Source of the DNA: Brachypterus glaber
Taxonomy: Eukaryota > Arthropoda > Insecta > Coleoptera > Kateretidae
Assembly (NCBI GenBank): GCA_958510825.1
Contig: OY294048.1
Coordinates: forward strand, 30,841,026-30,905,025
DNA: 64,000 bases
Direction of reading: 5' to 3'
Shown: positions 54,907 to 64,000 of the stretch, one piece after another
Position numbering within the stretch: the first letter of the stretch is position 1
Layout: every line of letters begins with the position of its first letter
The notes under the pieces: model-generated
The model's input: the letters and a program-made list of their open reading frames with translations, nothing else
Told to the model about the DNA's origin: nothing
Databases searched by the model: none
Made by a program: the position numbers and the translations under genes

Positions 54907-55861
54907 GTATTTTAAAAGACTATTTCACAAACAAAATAAGGAAGTATATAACTTTACCATTTTTCATGTTGTTTCATATTTAAACTAAAAATTTAAGAAC
55001 TAAACAACAATATTACTTTACAACTATAATTTTAAATCTTAAATTTGCTGAGCTTTTTAAAACCTCGATGTTCACTTGTTCGCGAAGTCCAAACTTTGCT
55101 TGAGGGATATTTTATGCTTGAAATTATTCCAATAACATAGTCGTTATCATATATTTTAGCACTTAAATAAAAAACATTGCTGTTTTTGTTTAAAAAGTTT
55201 AGTTTTCAATTGAAAAGAAATAAAATAACGGTTTTTTCCACCAGTAAAAAAACAATTTGCTATCGGTTTATAATAAAGTTTGGCAACGCTGTACTGGTAC
55301 CAGCGCAGTCATTTGACAAGCGCCTAATTATAGCTACGCGCACCGAGATTGTTTTGGTTTTTTGTCGTTTGGTATTTTTTTATGGCGGGGCGTTGATTTA
55401 CTTTAGCGTTGGTTAACTTTGGTTTTGTGCCTGTTTTTTTGTTTTTTTTTTTTGTAAAAAATTGGTTTTGAATTCGAATAATATATTGAAAAACGGTTAG
55501 CCCTTTACTACGCATGCGCAGTTCGGGTGCGGGTAGCTATAACTAGGCCCTCCTGTCATTTGATATTTTGATTTCCTTCACTGTAATTATATTTTTAATA
55601 AATAAGTGTTTAAATTAAATAAATTATAATTTATGAATATCAATGATTTAAAGCTTTTAAGATGGAAAGTGCATAAAATATAATATATTACCTGAAATTA
55701 ATTAGGGTTTATACCTGGGATGTTTTGGTAATAAAATAAGCATTTATATTGCTTATCAATAAAAATAAATCAACTAAAGGTAAGCTTCACAAATTAAAAA
55801 CACATTTTTCAAAAATATAACATTTATTAAGATGTTTGTTTTGTTGTTTTACTGTTTAACG
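54907..55861. other. No gene seen
   Basis: AT-rich DNA with GT-rich homopolymer patches near 55370-55460. The 79-codon frame at 55177-55416 has no motif. Confidence 0.4.
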
Positions 55862-56111
55862 CCGTTTTTCGCTGCTATGGCCTAATTGACGGGACCGCCA
55901 TCTTTACGTGCCCTCCGAAGCACGGTCCTCAACAGAACTCGCATCCACCCTGAAATGTGTTTACAGTTTGCAACCCACATTACAGTTAGTCATCGTAGTT
56001 CCATCTACTGACTATTTACACCACTATACATCTATGCTCTATGTGGGGCTCGAACCCACAACCCCAGTATCCGTAATCAAACGCGCTAATCATTGCGCTA
56101 CCGGGGTCGGC
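55862..56111 (-). mobile_element. tRNA-derived SINE (second family)
   Basis: On the minus strand the head reads CGGTAGCGCAATGATTAGCG (A box and D-arm, GCGC paired with GCGC). It also has TGTGGGTTCGAGCCCCACA, a good B box with a 5-bp T-arm stem. The anticodon arm does not fold properly, so it is not a functional tRNA. The tail contains GGACCGTGCTTCGGAGGGCA, a small hairpin. An 87-codon plus-strand frame across it (55908-56171) is an artefact. Confidence 0.75.
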
Positions 56112-56123
56112 ATTTCCAACCAA

Positions 56124-56148
56124 GGGACGTTCAAGTATTACGTAACGC
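56124..56148 (+). mobile_element. Isolated copy of the 26-bp terminal repeat
   Basis: GGGACGTTCAAG, then TATTACGTAACGC is the 26-base end seen at 2685 and 6347, with one A missing. It abuts the SINE head. The partner end, if any, is beyond or within the assembly gap. Confidence 0.6.
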
Positions 56149-56216
56149 AAATTTTGATCATTCAAAACTAAAAATGCAAGATTTTCATTGGCCTATATAT
56201 TGTTTGTGAAACAGTC

Positions 56217-56416
56217 NNNNNNNNNNNNNNNNNNNNNNNNNNNNNNNNNNNNNNNNNNNNNNNNNNNNNNNNNNNNNNNNNNNNNNNNNNNNNNNNNNNN
56301 NNNNNNNNNNNNNNNNNNNNNNNNNNNNNNNNNNNNNNNNNNNNNNNNNNNNNNNNNNNNNNNNNNNNNNNNNNNNNNNNNNNNNNNNNNNNNNNNNNNN
56401 NNNNNNNNNNNNNNNN
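56217..56416. other. Assembly gap (200 N)
   Basis: Exactly 200 N bases, typical of a scaffolding join of unknown true size. Reading frames across it are meaningless. Confidence 0.99.
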
Positions 56417-56436
56417 CACACCTGACTGTCAGCTGC

Positions 56437-57425
56437 TGACAGGCCTTTAATAATAATATTAATAATAATAATAAAAATCCAAGTAGTACAATACATAAGA
56501 AAAAACAATTTTGTAAAAATAACTAAACACTTAATAAATAACTGGGTACTTACAAAAGTAAAATAATTAAACATTTTTAAGATATTTCTTAAAACCTATT
56601 AAGCTTGTGTTAAAAATATTAATATTACACTGATTTAAATTTCTAGTCAATCTAGGAATTGGACTAAACTGAAATAAATTTGTTCTTGAAAAGGGAATGT
56701 TTGTATTATATTGTAGATGCACGAAAGTAAAAAAGTTTTAGAATATCAGGACAAGTAATTAAATTGTTAAAAATCTTATACATAAATATTTGATCAATAT
56801 TAATACGTCTATTTGAAAGTGACTGCAAACCTAAAAGAGATTATTTGTCATTAAAACCTTTAGATTATGGAGCAAAAATTTTGTAATTTCTGAACTTTTC
56901 CAATAAGGTGAATGTGTCACTGATATGACGGTCTCCATATAATGGACGCATATTCAAGAATGCTACGAGAAAAAGTTTTGAAAAGTAAGACTATAGCAGG
57001 AATATTTGTAAAATCCTGACATTGACTTATAACAAAACATTCTGAGCACCTTATTAACAATATTGTTTTCTATGCGGAACAAATGTCATTTTGATATCAA
57101 ATAAGACCCCCAAATCTGTTATACTAGAGACTCTTTCAAGTATAGTATTTAAAACAACGTATTTAAAATTAAAGATCCTAACTCTTTTTGAAAAAGATAT
57201 ACCCTTACATTTGCTTACATTAAGATCTAACAAATTATTTCTACGCCATTCGGTGATACGGTTTAAAAAGTCCAAATGTAACAACTGGTAATCATTAAGT
57301 GAAGTTATTGTCCTAAAAAGTTTTAAATCATCGGCAAATAATAGCACCTCACAAAACCAGATGCAGCAAACAATGTCATTAATAAAAAGCAAAAAAAGGA
57401 TAGGTCCTAAGTGAGACCCTTGAGG
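56437..57425 (-). pseudogene. Decayed LINE RT fragment
   Basis: On the minus strand 57425-57054 encodes PQGSHLGPILFLLFINDI and the RT active site FADDLKLF, then DLNVSKCKGISFSK and SSITDLGVLFDIKMTF. The frame then shifts repeatedly; recognisable downstream pieces include SLSNRRINIDQIFMYKIFNN, PIPRLTRNLNQ and FNTSLIGFKKYLK. It ends in an (ATT)n tail (56440-56475). This is a CR1/Jockey-type ORF2 copy, 5'-truncated at the PQG motif and inactive. Confidence 0.85.
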
Positions 57426-57600
57426 GTCGTGCAAAATGGGGGGGCTATGTCACTTTTTTGGCCCAACTTTGTTATCCGTGAATTTTTTGAAACTTTCTCT
57501 ATAAAATATTAATCTTTAATTAAAGATACATAAAAAATGTACTTATTACAGGAACTAAAAAATGCACCAATAAACATTTTAATACTGCAGGGTGATTCTA
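57426..57600 (+). mobile_element. Diverged family B fragment
   Basis: GTGCAAAATGGGGGGGCTAT, TTTTTTGGCCCAACTTTG and later ACTGCAGGGTGATTCTACA resemble the interior and ends of the 1173-bp family B (GTGCGAAACGGGGGGG, TTTTTTATCCCAAAC). It abuts the broken 5' end of the LINE. Confidence 0.4.
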
Positions 57601-57622
57601 CACTCAGAGAAAAATCAAATCT

Positions 57623-57668
57623 TGTTCTCGCTCTGGATTGTTTTTGGTGAACAATCCTGAGCCAGAAC
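57623..57668. repeat. Short hairpin
   Basis: GTTCTCGCTCTGGATTGTT is mirrored by AACAATCCTGAGCCAGAAC with an 8-base loop. Confidence 0.75.
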
Positions 57669-59916
57669 TTTTGGTAACATACCTGTATGCCAAAGTCTGT
57701 AGCTTAAAGCGTTTGGACTTAAGTTATTGTGCCCACAAGTTTTTCAGGGCAGACCGTCCAATCGACCAACATTTTTTTTTTGCTTGAAATTGATTTATAT
57801 CGACACAAAAAATCATAAAACGCAAAAATACGCAAAAAAAATAAAAAATTTTCACTAATACAGGGCTTTCCTAAATTTTGAAAATTTTTAAAATAGAAAA
57901 GCAAAATACCTACAATAATTTTCATTATAAATATACAGGAACATTTAATCATAGTTGGGGCACAGTGGATCATGAGCCACTGTGTCGCCCCGGTAACCAG
58001 ACCAGTTTAAAGTGGACATAAAAAAAACATAACAAATATCTAATAAATTTGTGTAAACACACTTATTTAAGAGTTAATAAAGAATATAAAAATGCCAAAT
58101 TATACCTAATTAACAGATTAACAAAAAAAAATAGTTTCATACTTACTTTTATGCAGCCACCTCAATGACTCATTGTGCCCCCTGTTCCCCTAATTGTTGT
58201 CCAATTTTCCTAAAGAGTAACCGTTTCGAAAATTTACCCAGTAAACTTGTAGTACAGCGCATTACATTTTAACTTTTCAACAAATTTAATGATCCGAAAT
58301 TTGCGCACTAATTGAAATTACCCATACTTTAGTATTAACACGTAGATGGTATTCTGGGTAGGAGTATTAATTTGTTTTATTTAAAATGAAAATATATTTT
58401 CAGAATTCCATTTCATAGAGAATGCAGTCAGTTAAAATCGAAACTATAGGGAATGTCAGTTTTGTAATTTGGCAAATTACGTAAAATTGTTTGCTGGAAT
58501 ATTGAAATCTGTTTTAATATGGTTTAAAATATTTAGATCACTACCCAGAAAACCAAATGACGCGTCATTTGACATCATAACGTCCCCGACGAACTATCGA
58601 CCTCATTTTTAGGTCATAATTATGACGTCATACATACCACGCATATGAGAAGTCAACAAGACGTCATCAAAATTGTCGCTGGGACATCAATTTAATTCTG
58701 AGGCTATAGCTGGCGCCACATACTGCTTTCCCCCACTAAAAAAAAGTTTTAAATTTTATATATTTGATTAAAGAATGATGACTTTATAAAGCCCATTCCT
58801 TCTCATCCCCCTCCCACCTCTTTCCCAGCCCTCGTCGCCCATTCATGACAGATGCAACTCCAGCATCAGTGAGCAAAGACTCACTGCCCCAATTATCCAT
58901 TCAAACTAATGCTATTTTAGACAAATGAGCCATAGGTACTGAGCCTGTCCCTTTAAGATTCAAACAAACTACACAGCAGCACTTTATAAAGTCTTTTTCA
59001 GAAATTACATAAACTGACTAGTACTTTTTAGTCGCTATAGCGACTATAGATAGCCTGCTAATTTGATGTTCATCATCGGATCAGTATGGATCAAGATGAC
59101 TGGGTATGTATTCTCGGGCTCGAGAGAACGCATTCCCGGGAGAAAGGTATGGGTACATATTAGTTCTTTCGAAACGCAAAACTATTTATTCTTGAACTTC
59201 ACTTCGCACGAAAATCGAGGAACTTTACTTCTACTGCTCGGGAGCGTGAGAAGTGTGCGTTCACTGAAACTTTGACATATAAATTAGTCGCGCGCATTCG
59301 AACATAACCCTATCTTCGCTTTGGTTTTGTGTTGTTAATTTGAATACCATTTTATTTTATAATAGTTGATGGACGATTTGGAAATTGTGGGGGCTGTTGC
59401 CTTTTGGGAGATCTGCAAGATGCGGAAAACCAAATGGAGAACTAAGAACGGGAAGTGTTGCCTAGGACAGACCCTTTCCAACTTTCCAACAAAAAATATT
59501 TATTGAATTCAGGACTAAAAAGCCCACTATTGACAAGAGGGTTGTCCTGAATAAAATTTATAAGTATTTTTTTTTTGTTGACTGCCCAGATCTTTTTCTG
59601 TTTTTATTTTCATTGATGTGATCAGTTCCCTTCCTACGAAAATTGTTCTCTTGTTCTCTCGAGGCCGAGAATAGATACCCTGGAGGAACTTTGACTTTTT
59701 TTTACTAAGGAGCCAGCCGTGATCTGAATCCTACTGACATAAGTATCAAATCCGCTATCAGTGATAATAAAACACTCTATTATATTTGAAATATAACACT
59801 AATGATTAAAAAATGATTCATATGAGTACTAATGACTCATACATAATGATAAATACTTAAACGTAAACTTTGCAGTATTTTTGGTTATTGAATTTGCTAA
59901 ATTACGCTTCAACTTT
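57669..59916. other. No confident gene; TGACGTCA-type palindromes
   Basis: The 84-codon frame at 57719-57973 (minus) and the 70-codon frame at 59063-59275 have no motif. A cluster near 58555-58680 contains the perfect palindrome AAATGACGCGTCATTT, the CRE-like TGACGTCA (58623-58630) and GACGTCAT again. The less AT-rich part at 58780-59300 has no identifiable element. Confidence 0.4.
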
Positions 59917-60508
59917 ATAGTCGGAGAGCTGGTAACCATTTTTATTTATATATGTCTTAAAGTACATTCAAATTAAGCTATTTTCAAATTGCTAGACTCC
60001 GGATCCGGTTCCTTTAGGTGCTAGAAGCTCCAAAAGCTATGGCAATGAGCTACCAAAAAATCTATTTTTACTTGCCGAGTCATACACATTTCATTTAATA
60101 CATTCAGATTAAGCTATTTTCATAGTTATACACAATAATTCTGGGGCCAAGGGGTAAGAACAGTCTTTAAAATGTGCATTTGTATTATGTGATACTCAAT
60201 TTTTTAAAGAAATGAGAATTTATAAAATGACATTTTGATTGAATGAAAATATATCGAGTTTTTAGTGTTGACATATGTCAAATAAAGTATTTAAAGTGTT
60301 TTTTTTAACCCTTAGCCTACTAAATAATTGTGTAAAACTGTAAAAATAGACTAATCTAAATGTAATAAATGTAATTTGTTTGACTCTGTAAGTTAAAAAT
60401 ATATTTTTGGGGTAACCCATTTCACCACCTTTTCGGGGCTTCCATCATCCAAAGGAACCCGGCGATTTGCAAATAGCTTCATTTGACTTCATTGTACTTT
60501 AAGACATA

Positions 60509-61074
60509 CAGCCTGTTCCAGAACTCGCGTACAAAAATTTGAGGGTATATTAAAAACCCTCTGGAAAATATGAAAAAAATGTCAAAAAAATCCATCTTTA
60601 TTTAATTCAAAAATAAGAACGCTTTAAGTGGTCCAATACTGTTGCTGATGTTAAATTACCTTTAAAAGTTGAATTTGTAGCTATGGGAGCAAATTTAATT
60701 ATTGCAGGTACATATTCTGTAGGTTGAAATAATGATTAATTTGACATAAATATTTATTAATATCAAAAAACCACCGGCGGATGGATATTTGATATCCACT
60801 ATCGGTTTTGTCAAAATATAATAACCTAAAAAGATTCTAAAGTTGAAAGTCTCAAACAATGCAAGCGTCAACAATTAAAATGCAACCATCGTTACTAATA
60901 AGTAGGGAAAAACTAATTTGTAGGTAATTTAACATCAGCAACAGGATTTGTCAGATTAAACAGCTTCCTTTTTAATTAGTATTGAAGATGGATTTTTTTG
61001 AATTTTTTTTCATATTTTCCAGAGGGTTTTTAATATACCCTCAAATTTCAGTACGCGAATTCTGGAACAGGCTG
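60509..61074. mobile_element. 566-bp foldback TA element
   Basis: It is flanked by TA (60507-60508 and 61075-61076). The left end CAGCCTGTTCCAGAACTCGC, then GAGGGTATATTAAAAACCCT further in, is mirrored by AGGGTTTTTAATATACCCTC and GAATTCTGGAACAGGCTG. The centre holds AAATTACCTTTAAAAG-type sequence and a second mirrored pair (GTCCAATACTGTTGCTGATG against the CATCAGCAACAGGATT mirror). Non-coding. Confidence 0.85.
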
Positions 61075-61078
61075 TATA

Positions 61079-61941
61079 CCGGGTGTTTTTTTTTAACCTG
61101 AAACTTTCAAATATCTAGAATACTATCCATTTTAGAAAAAAAAAAATGTCGGAAAAAATTTGTTTATTTTAATGGTGGAAACAAAATGGCGTATTTATTT
61201 TTTACGGATATTTACGTTTTCAAGTTCATTTCAAGGTCAACTTTGTTTTTTTAAGTACAAACATATATTTTTTTACTGTTTTTTACTGTTATTTAATTTC
61301 ACTCAAAAAACTAAAAATCTTTTGTAAAAAGCTTTTTTTGATCGGACTTTTAGTTGCAGAGATAACACAGCCACAAAAAATTAAAAAAGTTGCATCTCCG
61401 ACGGTCTTGACTAGTCAATTCCTATGTATTTTGAGCCTGTGAATCCGAATATGAGGTCGAAATTTAAAAGTTATCTCCCATTTTTACCATAACCTCAAAA
61501 AACATATCATATCATTGCGAAAAGTAGGTTTTTTGAGGTTATGTTGAAAATGGGAGCTGACTTTCAAATTCCGACCTCAGATTCGGATTCAGCTGCTCAA
61601 AATACAGAGGGATTGATTAGTCAAGTTCGTCGGAGATGCAACTTTTTTAATTTTCTGTTGCTGTGTTATCTCTGCAACTAAAAGTCCGATCAAAAAAGTT
61701 TTTTACAAAAGATTTTTAGTTTTTTGAGTGAAATTAAATAACAGTAAAAAAATATAAGTTTGTACTTAAAAAAAACAAAGTTGACCTTGAAATGACCTTA
61801 AAAACGTAAATATTCGTAAAAAATAAATACCCCATTTTGTTTCCACCATTAAAATAAAGAAATTTTGTTCGATATTTTTTTTTTTCTAAAATGCATAGTA
61901 TTCGAGATATTTGAAAGTTTCAGGTTAAAAAAAACACTCGG
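61079..61941. mobile_element. 863-bp foldback TA element
   Basis: It is flanked by TA (61077-61078 and 61942-61943). The left end CCGGGTG with a T run, then AACCTGAAACTTTCAAATAT is mirrored by ATATTTGAAAGTTTCAGGTT, an A run and CACTCGG. Inner arms pair TTTTTTGATCGGACTTTTAG with CTAAAAGTCCGATCAAAAAA, and CGACCTCAGATTCGGATTC with GAATCCGAATATGAGGTCG. Non-coding. Confidence 0.85.
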
Positions 61942-61997
61942 TATAAAATACAGCTGGGAGCAAATAATGAAATAAAAATGGTCACCAGCTCTTATAC

Positions 61998-62830
61998 CAA
62001 TTAATTATAAGGTGAGTAATTACTAAAACCACTTGTCTGATAATTTCATTCAATTAAATAGGTACCTATGTAAAGTTACACTTAAACTGTGCGACTAGTT
62101 TGTAACAATTTACTTGTTTTAACGCCACAATTACTTCTTGTACTAATTAGGGTTAAATTCAGTGGCGTTTTCGAATTGAATAAATTCCAATACCAGTCAT
62201 ACGTACAATTGTAGCGATTCGTACAATTCTATAGTGAACGAAGTGCAACTAAATATTGTTTTTTCACAACCAGCCTAAAAGCACATCTTTATTACTGTTC
62301 TTTTCATTGGTAGAAATATTATTTCTCTACCTATGACCAAATGAATTTTTATTCAGCTGTTTTTGCATCTGACGTTTCACATAATTATTAAATCACACTG
62401 TAATTTACAAGTGTCTTTAGGCACCAAATCTATTTATTGCATGATAAATTAAAAAATATTTACTAAATTAGTACCTATAAAACATGCTTTACAAAAAACA
62501 CTTCGAAAAGGGATAATAAAAAGTCCATCATATTCAACCATAGGTTATACAACCCATAGATTACCGTAAAGATCATAGATTACTAGAGGTACAACCCCCA
62601 TATATTAGATATTAGATATTCAACTTGTAAAACGACAATGTTTTATAGGTTGCATAATATGCAATGCATATGCCTTGTTCCAAGACTTGAACAATTTGCG
62701 CAGCACAAATAATCTGGTCTTTTTGATATAACCTTAAAATAAAATTGTTTATTTTTTAAAATGACATATTTATTAACAAAATTTAACAAAAGTAATTAGT
62801 AATTTTGTAAACTACTTATAAAAATTATAG
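61998..62830. other. No gene seen
   Basis: AT-rich DNA without recognisable terminal repeats or coding motifs. Confidence 0.4.
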
Positions 62831-63073
62831 TTAATTGTTCAATTTCAGCAAGACATATTTATATGAGCAGGTGATGTTATTGGTATATTCATTTCTCTTT
62901 TTTACTGTTAAATTATTATGTGTTAGAGTTTCTGAGTGTTCTGTATGAGGTGAATTTGTATCAAAGATGTGGGGTACTGTGGGGTTTGCCGGTTCATTAA
63001 AATCAGTAGGCAGAGTTGTATTGAAGAGGGAAGAACTTGAAGAAAAATTAACTAAAGAAAGTAGCTTTTTCAT
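62831..63073 (-). CDS. Hypothetical 80-codon frame, unrecognised
   Basis: Starts with ATG (63073) and encodes a Ser/Thr/Asn-rich polar peptide (LVNFSSSSSLFNTTLPTDFN near the N terminus, VKKRNEYTNNITCSYKYVLL at the end). No domain, signal peptide or membrane segment is evident. Its composition is less repetitive than the noise frames around it, so it might be an exon or the end of a transposon protein, but chance is quite possible. Confidence 0.2.
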   Translation of the reverse strand: MKKLLSLVNFSSSSSLFNTTLPTDFNEPANPTVPHIFDTNSPHTEHSETLTHNNLTVKKRNEYTNNITCSYKYVLLKLNN

Positions 63074-63120
63074 TAAATTTTAGTAAAATAAATAAATAAA
63101 TAAATAGCTAATTAATTGTA

Positions 63121-63289
63121 CTGGTAGCGAAAAAAATACTATATTTTCCACTTGAGTGAATATTTAACATTTTAGACCGCTTCTTGCGGGCTTCGCGCTA
63201 GCGCGCTTATCCCGCAATTTGACGCAGGTCAAAAATGTTAAACTTTTCTCACTTGGTAAATAATATACTATTTTCTTCAAGGGTACTAA
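63121..63289. repeat. Hairpin with GC-rich palindromic loop
   Basis: The arms are GTAGCGAAAAAAATACTATA ... AACATTTTAGACC and GGTCAAAAATGTTAAAC ... AATATACTATTTTCTTCAAG. Between them lies an unusually GC-rich stretch: TGCGGGCTTCGCGCTAGCGC, then GCTTATCCCGCA, itself palindromic. Confidence 0.75.
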
Positions 63290-63295
63290 AATGTT

Positions 63296-63760
63296 CATAT
63301 TTTATAACTGAACACACTAGTTAGAAGTAATCTATTTTTTACAGTAAAAAGATGAGATTATTGTTATATGCCGTAAAAAAAAGTTAGTTAGCAAAACAAC
63401 CACTCTTTGACTTTGATGACAACCAACTTCAAACTTGTTTGTTTATTATGTAAACAGGTGGTTGACTCTAGATTCTGCGCAAAAAGCTTGTGTGAAACTA
63501 AATGATTGAAGAAGAATATATGGTTTATACACCTAGAAATCTCTGCGAAATTGCAAATGCTACATTAGACAAGTTACCATCGAAATCGCGGAAAGTGTAC
63601 GATTTAGCTTACCAAAAAAAATTAAAATGAGCTAAGGTAGGTTTAAGTTTATTTCGAAAGATTTTTATTGGCCTATTTTAATAAAAAAAACATACTTTAT
63701 TACTGAATAAATTAAATTCAAAAATTAATATTTAAAAATATATATATAGGATGCTTGAAG
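63296..63760 (-). mobile_element. Partial copy of the TTAA element
   Basis: In reverse complement this matches 4800-5265, e.g. ACACACTAGTTAGAAGTAAT, AACTTCAAACTTGTTTGTTT, ATGTAAACAGGTGG. The ends are lost or diverged, so no TTAA could be assigned here. Confidence 0.75.
63500..63630 (+). pseudogene. Coding-like fragment (DUF3504/Crypton-like?)
   Basis: From ~63505 the plus strand reads EEEYMVYTPRNLCEIANATL, then DKLPSKSRKVYDLAYQKKLK and a stop. The same peptide is encoded on the opposite strand at 4960-5075. LP-x-KSRKVYDLAY resembles the N-terminal core-binding segment of animal Crypton/DUF3504 proteins. A GTAGGT that could be a splice donor follows the stop. It is a fragment with uncertain assignment. 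Confidence 0.35.
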
Positions 63761-64000
63761 AAAAAATAGTATGTTTCACTCAGAGGAAAAGTGCTTTTTT
63801 TACTTGTCGGTAGTTTCCGGACTCCGCTTCGCGTCGCTCGTAAATTCTACAGACATGTCATTTTTAATGTCGCACTAATAAGAGACCGAATTCACCATTT
63901 AAAATAGATCTACAAGATCTAGTAATGTGATTGTAAGCATTTAAAATACACTGCCCAGTAAAATCGAATTCCCATTTTTCACCTCTGCGCGTTAAATGGA
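63761..64000. other. No gene seen
   Basis: Contains a GC-richer word CGGACTCCGCTTCGCGTCGC near 63819 but no feature that can be supported. Confidence 0.4.

Larger units (their letters stand above)
59917..61997. mobile_element. Foldback family A, copy 2 (twice interrupted)
   Basis: The left arm GAGAGCTGGTAACCATTTTT and right arm AAAAATGGTCACCAGCTCTT match copy 1 (4236-5798). Shared interior words include GGATCCGGTTC, CAATGAGCTACCA and CATTCAGATTAAGCTATTTT. It lacks the TTAA insertion of copy 1 but contains two TA elements (60509-61074 and 61079-61941). Confidence 0.8.

Noticed and set aside
56040..56111. Possible functional tRNA gene (minus strand)
   Set aside because: The D and T arms fold, but no proper anticodon stem could be drawn and a SINE body follows.
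55908..56171. 87-codon plus-strand frame
   Set aside because: It runs antisense through a tRNA-derived SINE and its B box; no protein motif.
56168..56574. Frames spanning the N run
   Set aside because: They consist largely of undefined residues across an assembly gap.

Overview
This window is AT-rich, repeat-saturated animal DNA, most likely from an insect with a large transposon-rich genome. The retroelement types and the many palindromic terminal-inverted-repeat (TIR) elements point to an arthropod; a beetle is possible but not proven. I found no convincing host gene. Almost every coding-like stretch belongs to a mobile element. A fixed run of 200 N (56217-56416) looks like a scaffold gap of arbitrary size.

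The best preserved object is a Ty3/gypsy LTR retrotransposon on the minus strand at 44614-54774. It has two nearly identical ~2.1 kb LTRs, a 4-bp ATAT target duplication and a tRNA-Lys-like primer binding site. It also has gag, a canonical A AAA AAC -1 frameshift heptamer abutting the gag stop codon, and pol (protease, reverse transcriptase, RNase H, integrase). pol is interrupted once by a single-base frameshift inside RNase H. With only about four substitutions and two indels between the LTRs, the insertion is young.

Region by region: 1-2.7 kb holds tandem repeats and hairpins. 2.7-6.3 kb is bounded by a perfect 26-bp inverted repeat and contains a LINE remnant plus a foldback element that itself carries a TTAA-flanked insertion. 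7-17 kb holds two LINE 3' ends, two inverted copies of a 1173-bp TA-flanked palindromic element, several small MITEs and two coding LINE remnants. 17.2-21.8 kb holds two tRNA-derived SINE copies; the second is split by a 2407-bp Tc1/mariner/IS630-type element with a broken transposase. 22-44 kb is a field of foldback elements, including one almost complete 1.5-kb palindrome nested in another element, together with tandem repeats. 54.8-57.6 kb holds a hairpin, another tRNA-derived SINE, the gap and a decayed LINE. 59.9-62 kb is a second copy of the foldback family seen at 4.2-5.8 kb, carrying two different TA elements inserted next to each other.

The elements act as landing sites for one another. 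Paralogous copies inside this window supply the unoccupied target sites, so insertion order and target preference (TA, TTAA) can be read directly. All family assignments rest on visible motifs and remembered family features; no database search was possible.
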